Assembly: GCF_028682455.1 (NCBI RefSeq)
Contig: NZ_JANHLD010000004.1
Location: 682,001-746,000 of the forward strand
DNA: 64,000 nt
Direction of reading: 5' to 3'
Source: Pseudomonas putida
Lineage (GTDB): Bacteria; Pseudomonadota; Gammaproteobacteria; Pseudomonadales; Pseudomonadaceae
Shown here piece by piece: positions 32,231 through 43,129 of this stretch. The notes beneath the pieces are model-generated. The model was not told the origin of the DNA, searched no databases, and saw only the letters and a program-made list of their open reading frames with translations. Numbering within the stretch: position 1 is the first letter of the stretch; each line of letters begins with the position of its first letter. Made by a program: the position numbers and the translations under genes.

Positions 32231-33589
32231 ATGAATGCCCCTTTCGATCAGCTGTCTGCGTGGCTGAAAGAACACAAGATTACCGAAGTCGAGTGCGTGG
32301 TCAGTGACCTGACCGGGATCGCCCGCGGCAAAATTGCACCTACCAACAAGTTCCTGCATGAGCGAGGCATGCGCCTGCCGGAAAGTGTGCTGTTGCAAAC
32401 GGTAACCGGGGACTTTGTCGACGACGACATCTACTACGACCTGCTCGACCCTGCCGACATCGACATGGTCTGCCGTCCGGACTCCTCGGCGGTGTACATG
32501 GTGCCGTGGGCCCTGGAGCCCACCGCCATCGTCATCCACGACACCTTCGACAAACAGGGCAACCCCATCGAGCTGTCGCCGCGCAATGTCCTCAAGAAAG
32601 TGCTCAAGCTGTATGCCGACAAGGGCTGGCAGCCAATCGTGGCGCCCGAGATGGAGTTCTACCTGACCCAGCGCTGCGACGACCCCGACCTACCGCTGCA
32701 AGCGCCGCTGGGCCGCTCGGGCCGCGCCGAGAGCGGCCGGCAGTCGTTCTCCATCGATGCCGCCAACGAATTCGACCCGCTGTTCGAAGATGTCTACGAC
32801 TGGTGCGAAGCCCAGGGCCTGGACCTGGACACGCTGATCCACGAAGACGGCCCGGCGCAGATGGAGATCAACTTCCGTCATGGCGACGCCCTGGACCTGG
32901 CCGACCAGATCACCGTGTTCAAGCGCACCATGCGTGAGGCTGCGCTCAAGCACAATGTCACCGCCACCTTCATGGCCAAGCCGGTGGGCGATGAGCCGGG
33001 CAGCGCCATGCACCTGCACCAGAGCGTGGTCGACATCGCCACCGGCAAGCCGATCTTCGTCAACGAAGACGGGCAGATGAGCGAACTGTTCCTGCACCAC
33101 ATCGGCGGCCTGCAGAAGTACATCCCCAAGGTGTTGCCGATGTTCGCCCCCAACGTCAACTCGTTCCGCCGCTTCCTGCCCGATACCTCGGCACCGGTGA
33201 ACGTCGAATGGGGTGAAGAGAACCGCACCGTGGGCCTGCGCGTGCCTACGTCCAGCCCCGAGGCCATGCGCGTTGAAAACCGCCTGCCCGGCGCCGACGC
33301 CAACCCGTACCTGGCCATCGCCGCCAGCCTCCTGTGCGGCTACCTGGGCATGGTCGAGAAGATCAACCCCAGCGCCCCGGTCCAGGGCCGCGCGTATGAG
33401 CGGCGCAACCTGCGCCTGCCGATCACCATCGAGGACGCACTGGCGCACATGGAGGACTGCCCGAGCATCGAGCAGCACCTGGGCAGCAAGTTCATCCGCG
33501 GCTACGTGGCGGTCAAGCGTGCCGAACATGAAAACTTCAAGCGGGTGATCAGTTCGTGGGAGCGCGAGTTCCTGCTGCTCAGCGTCTGA
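32231..33589 (+). CDS. puuA: gamma-glutamylpolyamine synthetase (glutamine synthetase family)
   Basis: 452 aa. Glutamine-synthetase fold: VVSDLTGIARGKIAP at the N-terminus, VAPEMEFYLTQ, HEDGPAQMEINFRHGD, MAKPVGDEPGSAMHLHQS and NRLPGADANPYLAIAASL are the metal and nucleotide loops. Length and sequence are of the PuuA/SpuI group rather than GlnA, which lacks this N-terminus. It ligates glutamate to putrescine or a related polyamine as the first step of catabolism. Followed by a polyamine-binding protein and a PuuB-like oxidase, so this is a small uptake and degradation unit. Confidence 0.9.
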   Translation: MNAPFDQLSAWLKEHKITEVECVVSDLTGIARGKIAPTNKFLHERGMRLPESVLLQTVTGDFVDDDIYYDLLDPADIDMVCRPDSSAVYMVPWALEPTAIVIHDTFDKQGNPIELSPRNVLKKVLKLYADKGWQPIVAPEMEFYLTQRCDDPDLPLQAPLGRSGRAESGRQSFSIDAANEFDPLFEDVYDWCEAQGLDLDTLIHEDGPAQMEINFRHGDALDLADQITVFKRTMREAALKHNVTATFMAKPVGDEPGSAMHLHQSVVDIATGKPIFVNEDGQMSELFLHHIGGLQKYIPKVLPMFAPNVNSFRRFLPDTSAPVNVEWGEENRTVGLRVPTSSPEAMRVENRLPGADANPYLAIAASLLCGYLGMVEKINPSAPVQGRAYERRNLRLPITIEDALAHMEDCPSIEQHLGSKFIRGYVAVKRAEHENFKRVISSWEREFLLLSV

Positions 33590-33634
33590 GCCCTGTAGCA
33601 AACATCGAAAAAAACAATTCGAAGAGGTGTCGAT

Positions 33635-34723
33635 ATGCGTTCATTGAAAACAGTTGCAAGTGCAACCCTGGCGCTGCTGGTCAGCGCCGCGGCCCAGGCC
33701 CAGCCCAGTGTCAGCGTGTACAACTGGACCGACTACATCGGTGAAACCACCCTGGCGGACTTTCAGGGCAGCACCGGTATCAAGGTCATCTATGACGTGT
33801 TCGACTCCAACGAAACCCTGGAAGGCAAGTTGCTGGCCGGTCGCACCGGCTACGACGTGGTCGTGCCTTCCAACCACTTTCTCGCCCGCCAGGTAAAAGC
33901 CGGCGCGTTCCTGAAACTGGACCGCGAGCAACTGCCGAACTGGAAGAACCTGGACCCTGTGCTGCTCAAGGCCCTGGAAGAGAACGATGCCGGCAACCAG
34001 CATTCGGTGCCCTACCTGTGGGGCACCAACGGCATCGGCTACAACGTCGACAAGGTCAAGCAGGTGCTGGGTATCGATCACATCGACTCCTGGGCGGTGC
34101 TGTTCGAACCCGAGAACCTCAAGAAACTCAGCTCGTGCGGCGTGTCGTTCATGGACTCGGCCGACGAGCTGTTCCCGGCAATCCTCAACTACATGGGCAT
34201 GGACCCGCGCAGCAACAGCGTCGAGGACTATAAAAAAGCCGAGGCCAAGCTGCTGACCCTGCGCCCCTACATCACCTACTTCCACTCCTCCAAGTACGTC
34301 TCGGACCTGGCCAATGGCGATATCTGCGTGGCCTTCGGCTACTCCGGCGATGTGTTCCAGGCAGCCAACCGTGCCAAGGAAGCCAACAACGGCGTGAACA
34401 TCGCCTACTCCATTCCGAAGGAAGGCGCCAACCTGTGGTTCGACCTGCTGGCCATTCCCGCTGACGCCAGCAACCCGAAAGAGGCCTATGCCTTCGTCAA
34501 CAACCTGCTCGATCCCAAGGTGATCGCCAAGGTCAGCACCACCGTCGGTTATGCCAACGCCATTCCGTCTTCCCAGCAGTTCATGGAAGCCGACCTGGTC
34601 AAGAACCCCGAGGTGTATCCACCCCAGGCGGTGCTGGACAAACTGTACGTTTCCAACACCCCGACGCCGCAGATCATGCGGGTGATGACCCGCTCCTGGA
34701 GCAAAGTGAAGTCGAACAAATGA
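33635..34723 (+). CDS. polyamine ABC transporter substrate-binding protein (PotF/SpuD-like)
   Basis: 362 aa. Signal peptide (residues 1-22, ending AAAQA-Q), then the hallmark VYNWTDYIGETTL, YDVFDSNETLEGKLLAGRTG and YDVVVPSNHFLARQ, and the PYLWGTNGIGYN loop. It binds putrescine or spermidine in the periplasm. No permease or ATPase gene is beside it, so it must use a transporter encoded elsewhere. The stop overlaps a possible start of the next gene (ATGA). Confidence 0.93.
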   Translation: MRSLKTVASATLALLVSAAAQAQPSVSVYNWTDYIGETTLADFQGSTGIKVIYDVFDSNETLEGKLLAGRTGYDVVVPSNHFLARQVKAGAFLKLDREQLPNWKNLDPVLLKALEENDAGNQHSVPYLWGTNGIGYNVDKVKQVLGIDHIDSWAVLFEPENLKKLSSCGVSFMDSADELFPAILNYMGMDPRSNSVEDYKKAEAKLLTLRPYITYFHSSKYVSDLANGDICVAFGYSGDVFQAANRAKEANNGVNIAYSIPKEGANLWFDLLAIPADASNPKEAYAFVNNLLDPKVIAKVSTTVGYANAIPSSQQFMEADLVKNPEVYPPQAVLDKLYVSNTPTPQIMRVMTRSWSKVKSNK

Positions 34724-34737
34724 GCCAGGGAGCCACT

Positions 34738-36033
34738 ATGAATCCTGCTGCGCAACATGCCAGCTCCTACTACCGGGCATCGGTCGGACCGATGCCCGAA
34801 CACCCCGCGCTGATTGGCGAACTGAGCGCCGACGTATGTGTCATCGGTGGCGGCTTTACCGGCGTCAATACCGCCATCGAACTGGCCCAGCGCGGGCTCT
34901 CGGTAATCCTCCTCGAAGGCCGGCGCATCGGCTGGGGGGCCAGCGGTCGCAACGGTGGCCAGCTGATCCGCGGCATCGGTCATGAGGTCGAGGGCTTTGC
35001 CCGCTATGTCGGCCAGGAAGGGGTCAAGTACCTGCAGCGGGCCGGCATCGAATCGGTCGAAGTGGTGGCCGAGCGGATCCGCGCGCACAACATCGACTGC
35101 GACCTGCGCTGGGGCTTTTGCGAACTGGCCAATACCCCGGCGCAGTTCGCGGCCTTTCGCAGCGAGCAAGAGAGCCTGGCAGCACTGGACTATCGCCATG
35201 AGACCCAGCTGATCGCCCCCGAGCGGATGCACGAGGTCGTGGCGTCATCGGCCTATGCCGGCGGATTGATCGACCGCGGCTCGGGCCATCTGCATCCGCT
35301 CAACCTGGTGCTGGGCGAGGCCCGGGTGGCCGCCTCACTGGGCGTGCGCATCTTCGAACACAGCCCGGTACTGGAGATCAACCACGGCGCTACCGTGCAG
35401 GTGCGCTGCGCCCACGGCAGCGTACGGGCCGGCAGCCTGGTGCTGGGCTGCAATGCCCACCTCGAGGAGCTGGAGCCGCGTCTGAGCGGCAAAGTGCTGC
35501 CCGCTGGCAGCTACATTATTACCACCGAGCCGCTGTCGGCGGCGCAGGCCAGGACGCTGATCCCGCAGAACCTGGCACTGTGCGACCAGAAAGTCGGCCT
35601 GGACTACTACCGCCTCACCGCCGACAACCGCCTGCTGTTCGGCGGCGCCTGCCACTACTCCGGGCGCGACCCGCTGGACATCGCCGCCTACATGCGACCA
35701 AAGATGCTCAAGGTGTTCCCGCAATTGGCCGACACCCGCATCGAATTCCAGTGGGGCGGCAAGATCGGCATCACCGCCAATCGCTTCCCCCAGGTCGGAC
35801 GCCTGTCCCAGCACCCCAACGTGTACTACGCCCAGGGCTATTCCGGCCATGGCCTGAACGTCACTCACTGGACCGCGCGCCTGCTGGCAGAAGCCATCGA
35901 CGTCGGCCACAGCCAGGGCATGGATGTGTTCAGCGCCGTGCCCCACATGACCTTCCCGGGGGGCAAGGCCTTGCGCTCGCCACTGCTGGCGCTGGGAATG
36001 ATGTGGTACCGGTTGCGCGAAGTGCTGGGTTGA
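34738..36033 (+). CDS. puuB: FAD-dependent amine oxidase (PuuB-like gamma-glutamylputrescine oxidase)
   Basis: 431 aa. The dinucleotide motif VCVIGGGFTGVNTAIELA and the DAO-family GWGASGRNGGQLIRGIGHE (FAD-contact) are at the N-terminus; the C-terminus GYSGHGLNVTHWTARLLAEA closes the FAD site. It would oxidise gamma-glutamylputrescine to the aldehyde. An ATG at 34720 overlaps the previous stop, but I prefer 34738 because GGGAG lies 6 nt before it; the true start is uncertain. Confidence 0.88.
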   Translation: MNPAAQHASSYYRASVGPMPEHPALIGELSADVCVIGGGFTGVNTAIELAQRGLSVILLEGRRIGWGASGRNGGQLIRGIGHEVEGFARYVGQEGVKYLQRAGIESVEVVAERIRAHNIDCDLRWGFCELANTPAQFAAFRSEQESLAALDYRHETQLIAPERMHEVVASSAYAGGLIDRGSGHLHPLNLVLGEARVAASLGVRIFEHSPVLEINHGATVQVRCAHGSVRAGSLVLGCNAHLEELEPRLSGKVLPAGSYIITTEPLSAAQARTLIPQNLALCDQKVGLDYYRLTADNRLLFGGACHYSGRDPLDIAAYMRPKMLKVFPQLADTRIEFQWGGKIGITANRFPQVGRLSQHPNVYYAQGYSGHGLNVTHWTARLLAEAIDVGHSQGMDVFSAVPHMTFPGGKALRSPLLALGMMWYRLREVLG

Positions 36034-36139
36034 TGGAGGCAGGTATTTCCGTTCGCAAACTTGCGACAGACGAATTTGCAGCTACTTTCAGTTAAGTCTT
36101 TGTTTCAACTTATGACTGGCCTCGGAAGGAATCGGAGAA

Positions 36140-36550
36140 ATGGCTGTAATTCAGAGGTTTTACCGCCCGGGAAGCTGGTTACTTGCCACGCTGCTGCTGG
36201 CCTTGGCCGGCTGCAGCAGTATCGACGCCCGCACCACCGAATATGTCGGTGTGCCCCATGCTGCGCCCACCAGTGCGGCCAACGTGGAGGTACTGCGCCG
36301 GGAACCGCTGCGCGCCCATGATCGACTGGGTGAAATCATGGTCGACGCCAGTATCGAGCCACCACCCCCGATCACTGAAGTCGAACAGAAACTGCGCGAA
36401 GAAGCGGCCAAGATCGGCGGTGACGCGGTGGTCGTGGTCTACGACCGCATAGCGCCGGTGTCGGCGTATGTCAGCGGCCCGCTGTGGGATCGGGACATCC
36501 GCTCCGTGGAAGGGCGCAAGCTCAAAGGCATCGTCATCAAGTACCGGTAG
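36140..36550 (+). CDS. small lipoprotein of unknown function
   Basis: 136 aa. Lipoprotein signal peptide ending LLLALAGCSSID (lipidated Cys). The rest is a small alpha/beta domain with VEQKLREEAAKIGGDAVVVV in its second half, a pattern shared by several small outer-membrane lipoprotein families. GGAGAAATGG starts it. It lies between the puuB-like gene and the accessory cluster, 30 bp before the barrel gene, and may belong to either. Confidence 0.7.
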   Translation: MAVIQRFYRPGSWLLATLLLALAGCSSIDARTTEYVGVPHAAPTSAANVEVLRREPLRAHDRLGEIMVDASIEPPPPITEVEQKLREEAAKIGGDAVVVVYDRIAPVSAYVSGPLWDRDIRSVEGRKLKGIVIKYR

Positions 36551-36582
36551 TGCATCGATTCAACTGATCAGGCGTTTTTGTT

Positions 36583-37371
36583 ATGCAATGGATTTCTGCT
36601 GCCCGTGTATTTCTGCCCTGCGTTTTGTTGGTCACCCAGACCGCCCAGGCCGACAACGCGGAAACCGCGAACAAGAGTAACAACCCGCTCAACCTCGCCC
36701 CCGGTTTGAACCTGCAGGACTACTACACGCCCTCGCTGTACGACACCAATGCCCACACCAACGACCTGCTGCTACGCGGCACCCTGCCCATCGCCGCCGG
36801 TGATGGGCTGCCCGTTCCCCAGTTGCTGCGCGCCACCTTGCCGGTCAGCACCCGACCCGACCCTCACGGCGGCTACAGCACTGGCATGGGCGACCTGAAC
36901 CTGTTCGACATCTTTCTGCTCAAGACCGAAGGCGTGCAGCTGGGCATCGGCCCGCAGCTCACCGCTCCCACCGCCGAGCACGACGAACTGGGTACCGGCA
37001 AATGGCAGGCAGGCTTCGCCGCCGTGGCCATCGACGCATCGCCCCGCGGCCTGCTCGGCGCCCTGGTGCAGTACCAGAGTTCATTTGCCGGCGACGATGA
37101 TCGCGTCCATGTCGAAACGGCCACCTTCCAGCCGTTCCTGATGCACAACCTGCCCAAGGGTTGGTACCTGCGCTCCACCGCCACCTGGACCTTCGACCTC
37201 AAGAACGACACCCACTACATCCCGTTGGGGCTGGGCGTGGGCAAGGCCTGGAAGAGCGGCAGCAACATTCTCAACGCCTTTGTCGAGCCGCAGTGGACCG
37301 TGGAAAAAAAAGGCGACGGCCTGCCGCAGTTCACTCTGTTCGCTGGCCTCAACATGACATTTGGCAAATAA
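36583..37371 (+). CDS. outer-membrane beta-barrel protein (phenol-degradation MetA-like)
   Basis: 262 aa. Signal peptide (ending TAQA-DN), then alternating hydrophobic strands with aromatic residues, ending LFAGLNMTFGK, a typical barrel C-terminus with an aromatic residue near the end. It resembles the MetA-pathway/phenol-degradation outer-membrane family, whose members are assumed to admit substrates. A similar but not identical protein lies at 38806-39705, on the other side of the DUF1254 gene. Confidence 0.65.
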   Translation: MQWISAARVFLPCVLLVTQTAQADNAETANKSNNPLNLAPGLNLQDYYTPSLYDTNAHTNDLLLRGTLPIAAGDGLPVPQLLRATLPVSTRPDPHGGYSTGMGDLNLFDIFLLKTEGVQLGIGPQLTAPTAEHDELGTGKWQAGFAAVAIDASPRGLLGALVQYQSSFAGDDDRVHVETATFQPFLMHNLPKGWYLRSTATWTFDLKNDTHYIPLGLGVGKAWKSGSNILNAFVEPQWTVEKKGDGLPQFTLFAGLNMTFGK

Positions 37372-37380
37372 GGATTGGCG

Positions 37381-38778
37381 ATGAATCTACACAAGGTTGC
37401 GCTGTGCACAGCGCTACTGCTGACCTTCGGCAGCGCCCAGGCCGAGTTCAACGCCAGCCTGGACGAAGCCCGTCAGATCGCCAAGGAAGCCTACCTGTAC
37501 GGCTTTCCGGTGGTGGAGATGTACAAGACCCTGTACACCCAGGCGGTGGACAGCGGCAGCCCGGAGTACAAGGCGCCGTTCAACCAGATCGGCAACAGCG
37601 CCAAGGTGTTCACCCCCAAGGACACCGCCTTCATCACCCCCAACTCCGACACGCCCTACTCGTTCGTGTGGATGGACCTGCGCAGCGAACCGCTGGTACT
37701 GACACTGCCAGCCATCGAGGAAGGCCGCTATTACTCGACCCAACTGATCGACATCTACACCCAGAACTTCGACTACCTGGGCACCCGCAGCACCGGCAAC
37801 AAGGGGGGGCATTACCTGATCGCCGGCCCAGGCTGGCAAGGACCGACCCCGGAAGGTATCGACAAGGTCATCCACAGCGAGACCCAGGTCGTCTACGCCC
37901 TGTACCGCACCCAGCTGTTCAACGAGGCGGACCTGGACAACGTCAAGGCCATCCAGCAGGGCTACAAGGTCCAACCGCTCAGTGCCTTTCTCGACCAATC
38001 GCCGCCCCCGGTCCTGCCGGCGGTAGCCTGGCTCAAACCCCAGCCGGACATGAGCGACAGCCCGGCGCTGTTTCGCTACTTGAATTTCATGATGGCGTTC
38101 GCCCCGCCGGTGGACAGCGAAAGCGAGCTGCTGCAGCGCTTCAGAAAGATCGGCATCGATCCCGACAAACCCTTCGAGGAGAGCGTGCTCAGCGCCGAAC
38201 AGCGCCAGGCCCTGCAAGCGGGCATTGACGACGGCAAGGCCGAATTCGCCGATTTCAAGAAAAACGTCATCGACGCGCACAAGATCAGCAGCGGCGACCT
38301 GTTCGGTACCCGAGAGCACCTGAACAACAACTACCTGTACCGCTATGCCGGGGCCAAGCTCGGGATCTTTGGCAACTCCGTCGAAGAGGCCAGCTACATG
38401 GGCTACTTCACCGACAGCAGCGGCAAACCGGTCGATGCCAGCAAGTACGCCTACACCCTGCATTTCGCCAAGGGTCAATTGCCCCCGGCCAAAGCGTTCT
38501 GGTCGCTGACGATGTACGACGGCAAGACCCGCCTGCTGGTCGACAACCCGTTGGACCGATACCTGATCAACTCGCGAATGCTCGATCAGCTCAAGCGGGA
38601 CCCGGACGGCGGCCTGACCCTCTATCTGCAGCATGAGTCGCCCGGCAAGGCCCGCGAAAGCAATTGGCTGCCTGCACCCAATGGGCCGTTCTACGGTGTG
38701 CTGCGCCTGTACATGCCTGGCCCGCAGGTGGCCAGCGGTCAGTGGAAACTGCCATTGCTTGCGCCAGTGGCGAAATAA
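37381..38778 (+). CDS. DUF1254/DUF1214 domain protein, exported
   Basis: 465 aa. Signal peptide ending SAQA-EF, DUF1254 from about residue 25 (DEARQIAKEAYLYGFPVVEM) and DUF1214 in the C-terminal third (YTLHFAKGQLPPAKAFWSLT then LYMPGPQVASGQW). The start at 37381 has AAGGATTGGCG before it. Function of DUF1254 proteins is unknown to me; they are periplasmic and often paired with barrel proteins, as here. It is part of the run into the MoxR operon. Confidence 0.88.
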   Translation: MNLHKVALCTALLLTFGSAQAEFNASLDEARQIAKEAYLYGFPVVEMYKTLYTQAVDSGSPEYKAPFNQIGNSAKVFTPKDTAFITPNSDTPYSFVWMDLRSEPLVLTLPAIEEGRYYSTQLIDIYTQNFDYLGTRSTGNKGGHYLIAGPGWQGPTPEGIDKVIHSETQVVYALYRTQLFNEADLDNVKAIQQGYKVQPLSAFLDQSPPPVLPAVAWLKPQPDMSDSPALFRYLNFMMAFAPPVDSESELLQRFRKIGIDPDKPFEESVLSAEQRQALQAGIDDGKAEFADFKKNVIDAHKISSGDLFGTREHLNNNYLYRYAGAKLGIFGNSVEEASYMGYFTDSSGKPVDASKYAYTLHFAKGQLPPAKAFWSLTMYDGKTRLLVDNPLDRYLINSRMLDQLKRDPDGGLTLYLQHESPGKARESNWLPAPNGPFYGVLRLYMPGPQVASGQWKLPLLAPVAK

Positions 38779-38805
38779 CCAGAAGTCGATCCGAGGAGCC
38801 TCATC

Positions 38806-39705
38806 ATGAGGATGCGTACAACCTTCACCGCCGCGGCACTGCTGGCCCTGACGCCTTTGGCCGCCCAGGCCGACAACGCCCGCGACTGGCAGAACATTCC
38901 AATCGACCTGAACATGGTCTTTGGCTACTACAACCGGGTCGACGCCAACACGCCCATCGATACCGCCCTGCCCATCGACGGCCTGTCGCTGAATGCCGAT
39001 ATATACATCCTGCGCCTGGCGCGGTCGTTCGACATTGACGGGCGCAACAGTGCCATTCAGTTGATTCAACCCTACGCCGACCTGTCGGCCTCGTTCGATG
39101 ATGCGCGGTTCTTCGATGGCACCAAGCACAACGGCGGCATGGGCGATACCCAGGTGGTGTTCGCCCATAACTTTTTCGGCGGCCCCGCACTGACAGCCGA
39201 GGAGTTCGCCAAGTGGACGCCGGAAACCTTCATGACCGGTGCCGTGTGGCTGACGATTCCCAATGGCGACTACGACAAGGACCGGGTGATCAACATCGGC
39301 GCCAACCGCTGGGTGCTCAAGCCGGAAATCGGCTTTGGTACCCCCTTCGGGCCGACCTGGCTGGAGGTCAACACCTGGGTCTCGCTGTTCGGTGACAACG
39401 ACGATTACCTGGGCAGCAGCAAGCTGGAACAAAAGCCGCTGTATGCCGTCGAGGGTCACTACAGCTACACGATCAACCGCGCACTCTGGGCCTCACTGGA
39501 TGCGACGTACAGCGCCGGCGGCGAGACCAAGATCGATGGCGTCGGCCAGGACAACCAGCAAGAGAACGTATTGCTCGGCGCCAGCATGGGCTTCATGTTG
39601 TCACCGCAGTTCGGCGGCATGATCGCCTATACCGACACCGTCTCGGAACGCAACCAGTCGCCGGACGTAAATACCTGGACCTTACGTCTGAACTACGTCT
39701 GGTAA
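38806..39705 (+). CDS. outer-membrane protein of the phenol-degradation MetA family
   Basis: 299 aa. Signal peptide (ending LAAQA-DN), barrel-like strands (LEVNTWVSLFGDNDDYLG, YAVEGHYSYTINRALWASLD) and the end TWTLRLNYVW with a C-terminal aromatic residue. Clearly related to the MetA-pathway barrel family. It starts 27 bp after the DUF1254 gene and 9 bp before the MoxR gene, so it is part of the same transcript. Confidence 0.75.
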   Translation: MRMRTTFTAAALLALTPLAAQADNARDWQNIPIDLNMVFGYYNRVDANTPIDTALPIDGLSLNADIYILRLARSFDIDGRNSAIQLIQPYADLSASFDDARFFDGTKHNGGMGDTQVVFAHNFFGGPALTAEEFAKWTPETFMTGAVWLTIPNGDYDKDRVINIGANRWVLKPEIGFGTPFGPTWLEVNTWVSLFGDNDDYLGSSKLEQKPLYAVEGHYSYTINRALWASLDATYSAGGETKIDGVGQDNQQENVLLGASMGFMLSPQFGGMIAYTDTVSERNQSPDVNTWTLRLNYVW

Positions 39706-39714
39706 GGGAAAACC

Positions 39715-40692
<978 letters not shown>

Positions 40693-40702
40693 GGAGCACA
40701 GC

Positions 40703-41653
40703 GTGGCGTTGAAAGCACAGGCACCTGACGGGCTGGTGTATGTCTCACTGGCCCAGCTTATGACGCTTGAGGCAGATGCCCAGGGCTTGAGCTTCCTGGC
40801 CCGGCAACCGCGCGCCAGCGTCCTGGCCGGCAGCCATGCTTCACGGGTACGCGGACGTGGCCTGAACTTCGACGAACTGCGCCGCTATCAGCCGGGCGAT
40901 GACTTGCGTCACCTGGACTGCAAGGCGTCGCTACGTAGCGGCACGCCGATCGTGCGCACTTATACCGAGGAACGCGACCGGCCGGCGCTGATGGTGATCG
41001 ACCAGCGCATGTCGATGTTCTTTGGCAGCCAGCGTAGCTTCAAATCGGCCCTGGCCGCACAGCTGGCAGCCCTGGCCACCTGGATCGCCTTCAAAGGCGG
41101 TGACCGGGTCGGCGCTCTGCTGTTCAACGACAGCCGCATCGAAAGCATTGCCCCGCTGCGCAGCCGCAGCCGGGTCCAGGCCATTTGCGCCGCCACCGCT
41201 CGTTTCAACCAGGCCCTGGATGCCCAGGCCGCAGAAAGCGACTCAGCCACCTCGCTGGACAACGTGCTGCAACGCTGCCTGAGCGTGGCCGCCCACGATC
41301 ACCTGATCTGCATCATCAGCGACTTTGCCGGCGCCAGTGAGCGCACCCTGCACCAACTGCGCCAGCTACGCGTGCACAACGATGTCATCGCCCTGCAGGT
41401 CTATGACCCCCTGGCCCTGAACCTGCCGCGCGAAGGCCGGGTCATGGTCAGCCAGGGCCAAATGCAGGTAGAGCTGGCCGTTGAGCGGCGCCAGGTGCAC
41501 ACGCCCCTGACAGACTTTCTCAAGGGACGCCTGCAGGACGTGGCGGTCCTGCTGCGGCGCAGCCAGGTGCCTTTGCTGATGTTCAGCACCGCCCTACCCG
41601 CCACCGAACAACTGCGCCTGGAACTGGGCAAGCGCCAGGGTAACCGGGTATGA
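40703..41653 (+). CDS. DUF58 family protein
   Basis: 316 aa. GTG start at 40703 with GAGGAGC 6 nt upstream; there is no family-like sequence before it although the frame stays open. The DUF58 signature GRGLNFDELRRYQPGDDLRH and the vWA-like segment ERDRPALMVIDQRMSMFFG follow. These proteins are the standard partner of MoxR ATPases. The stop overlaps the start of the DUF4381 gene. Confidence 0.92.
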   Translation: MALKAQAPDGLVYVSLAQLMTLEADAQGLSFLARQPRASVLAGSHASRVRGRGLNFDELRRYQPGDDLRHLDCKASLRSGTPIVRTYTEERDRPALMVIDQRMSMFFGSQRSFKSALAAQLAALATWIAFKGGDRVGALLFNDSRIESIAPLRSRSRVQAICAATARFNQALDAQAAESDSATSLDNVLQRCLSVAAHDHLICIISDFAGASERTLHQLRQLRVHNDVIALQVYDPLALNLPREGRVMVSQGQMQVELAVERRQVHTPLTDFLKGRLQDVAVLLRRSQVPLLMFSTALPATEQLRLELGKRQGNRV

Positions 41654-42141
41654 CTGCAAACGTACCCAGCATCGACCAGCTCAAGGAGCTGGCCCTACCA
41701 CCGGCACCAAGCTACCTGCCGCAAACCTGGGGCTGGGCCCTGCTCGCGGCCATACTGGTTCTGGCCGTACTGGTCTACGGGGCCTGGCGCTATCGGCGCT
41801 GGCAACTGGACCGTTACCGGCGCGAAGCGCTGGGGCAACTGGCAACGCTGGAAACGGCGATGGCTGACGAACATCAGCGTATTGCAGCGCTGCGCGCCGT
41901 GCCGGAGTTGCTCAAGCGCGTTGCGCTGTCGATGCCCAAGGCCCCTGCCGTCGCGACCCTGCACGGCAGCGACTGGCAGGCCTTTCTCGATACCCACAGC
42001 CGCACCCCGCTGCCCGCGGACTTTGCCGAGCAACTGGCGCGCCTGGCCTATGCGCCGGACAGCACACTGATGGCATTCGATGCACAGCCATTGATGCGGC
42101 ACTGCAGAACCTGGGTGGAGCATCATCATGTGGCAGTTTGA
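41650..42141 (+). CDS. DUF4381 family membrane protein
   Basis: 163 aa. A single membrane helix at about residues 30-50 (WALLAAILVLAVLVYGAW), then an Arg-rich helical cytoplasmic part. Matches DUF4381, found between DUF58 and vWA genes in MoxR operons. ATGA overlap upstream and a 14-bp overlap with the next gene. Confidence 0.88.
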   Translation: MTANVPSIDQLKELALPPAPSYLPQTWGWALLAAILVLAVLVYGAWRYRRWQLDRYRREALGQLATLETAMADEHQRIAALRAVPELLKRVALSMPKAPAVATLHGSDWQAFLDTHSRTPLPADFAEQLARLAYAPDSTLMAFDAQPLMRHCRTWVEHHHVAV

Positions 42142-43129
42142 CTACTCCTGGTTACTGCTCCTGCTGCCATTGCCGTGGCTCGGCTACCGCTGGTTGCCCC
42201 CTTATGTCGAGGCGCGCAGTGCGATCCGCGTGCCGTTCTTCGAGGTCATCAGCCGGGTCAGTGGCCAGCAACCCGGTGTACCCGGTACCCGCCGCAATAT
42301 CTGGCAGCTGCTCCTGCACTGGCTGGTGTGGGCCTTGCTGGTGGTAGCCATTGCCCGCCCGGTACTGGTCGAGCCTCCGCAACAGCATGAGGAACCGGTA
42401 CGCGACCTGATGCTGGCCATCGACATCTCCCAATCCATGCAAACGGTCGACCTCAAGGGCGCCGACGGTACGCCGGTGTCGCGCATGAGCGCGGTCAAGG
42501 CCGTGGTCCAGGACTTCATCCGCCAACGCCCCAAGGACCGCCTCGGCCTGGTGGTGTTCGGCAGCGCCGCCTACCCCCAGGCGCCGCTGACCCTCGACCA
42601 TGCCAGCCTGTCGATCCTGCTCGGCCAGACCGATGTCGGCATGGCCGGCCCCAACACCGCCATCGGCGATGCCATCGGCCTGAGCCTGAAGCTGCTGGAA
42701 CAGGCCAAGGAGCCGGAGAAGGTGCTGATCCTGCTGACCGACGGCAATGACACCAGCAGCGCGATCACCCCCGCCCATGCCGCCAGCATGGCCGCCGCCC
42801 GGGGCGTGGTGATTCACACCATCGGTATCGGCGACCCGAATGCCGAGGCCGAAGCCAAGGTCGACCTCAAGAGCCTGCAGGAAATCGCCACGGCCACCGG
42901 CGGCGAGTTCTTCCGCGCCACCGACCGCGACGCCCTGCAGCAGGTCTATGCCACCCTCGACAAACTGACGCCGCACCAGGTCAAGACCCTCACCCACCAG
43001 CCCAAGCGCGACCTGTTCTGGCTGGCGCTGGGCGCGGCGCTGCTGCTGTTCGGCGGCTATCACCTGTTGGCCCTGCTGCTGTCGTACCGGCCGCGCAGTA
43101 CGACGGCGGAGGGACAGCATGGACATTGA
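42128..43129 (+). CDS. von Willebrand factor A protein (BatA-like)
   Basis: 333 aa. Membrane helices at both ends, with a periplasmic or cytoplasmic vWA domain between. The MIDAS motif is LAIDISQSMQTVD (Asp99, Ser101, Ser103) and LLTDGNDTSSA holds the later Asp. Typical BatA: MIDAS metal plus membrane anchors. Overlaps both neighbours by 11-14 bp. Confidence 0.93.
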   Translation: MWQFDYSWLLLLLPLPWLGYRWLPPYVEARSAIRVPFFEVISRVSGQQPGVPGTRRNIWQLLLHWLVWALLVVAIARPVLVEPPQQHEEPVRDLMLAIDISQSMQTVDLKGADGTPVSRMSAVKAVVQDFIRQRPKDRLGLVVFGSAAYPQAPLTLDHASLSILLGQTDVGMAGPNTAIGDAIGLSLKLLEQAKEPEKVLILLTDGNDTSSAITPAHAASMAAARGVVIHTIGIGDPNAEAEAKVDLKSLQEIATATGGEFFRATDRDALQQVYATLDKLTPHQVKTLTHQPKRDLFWLALGAALLLFGGYHLLALLLSYRPRSTTAEGQHGH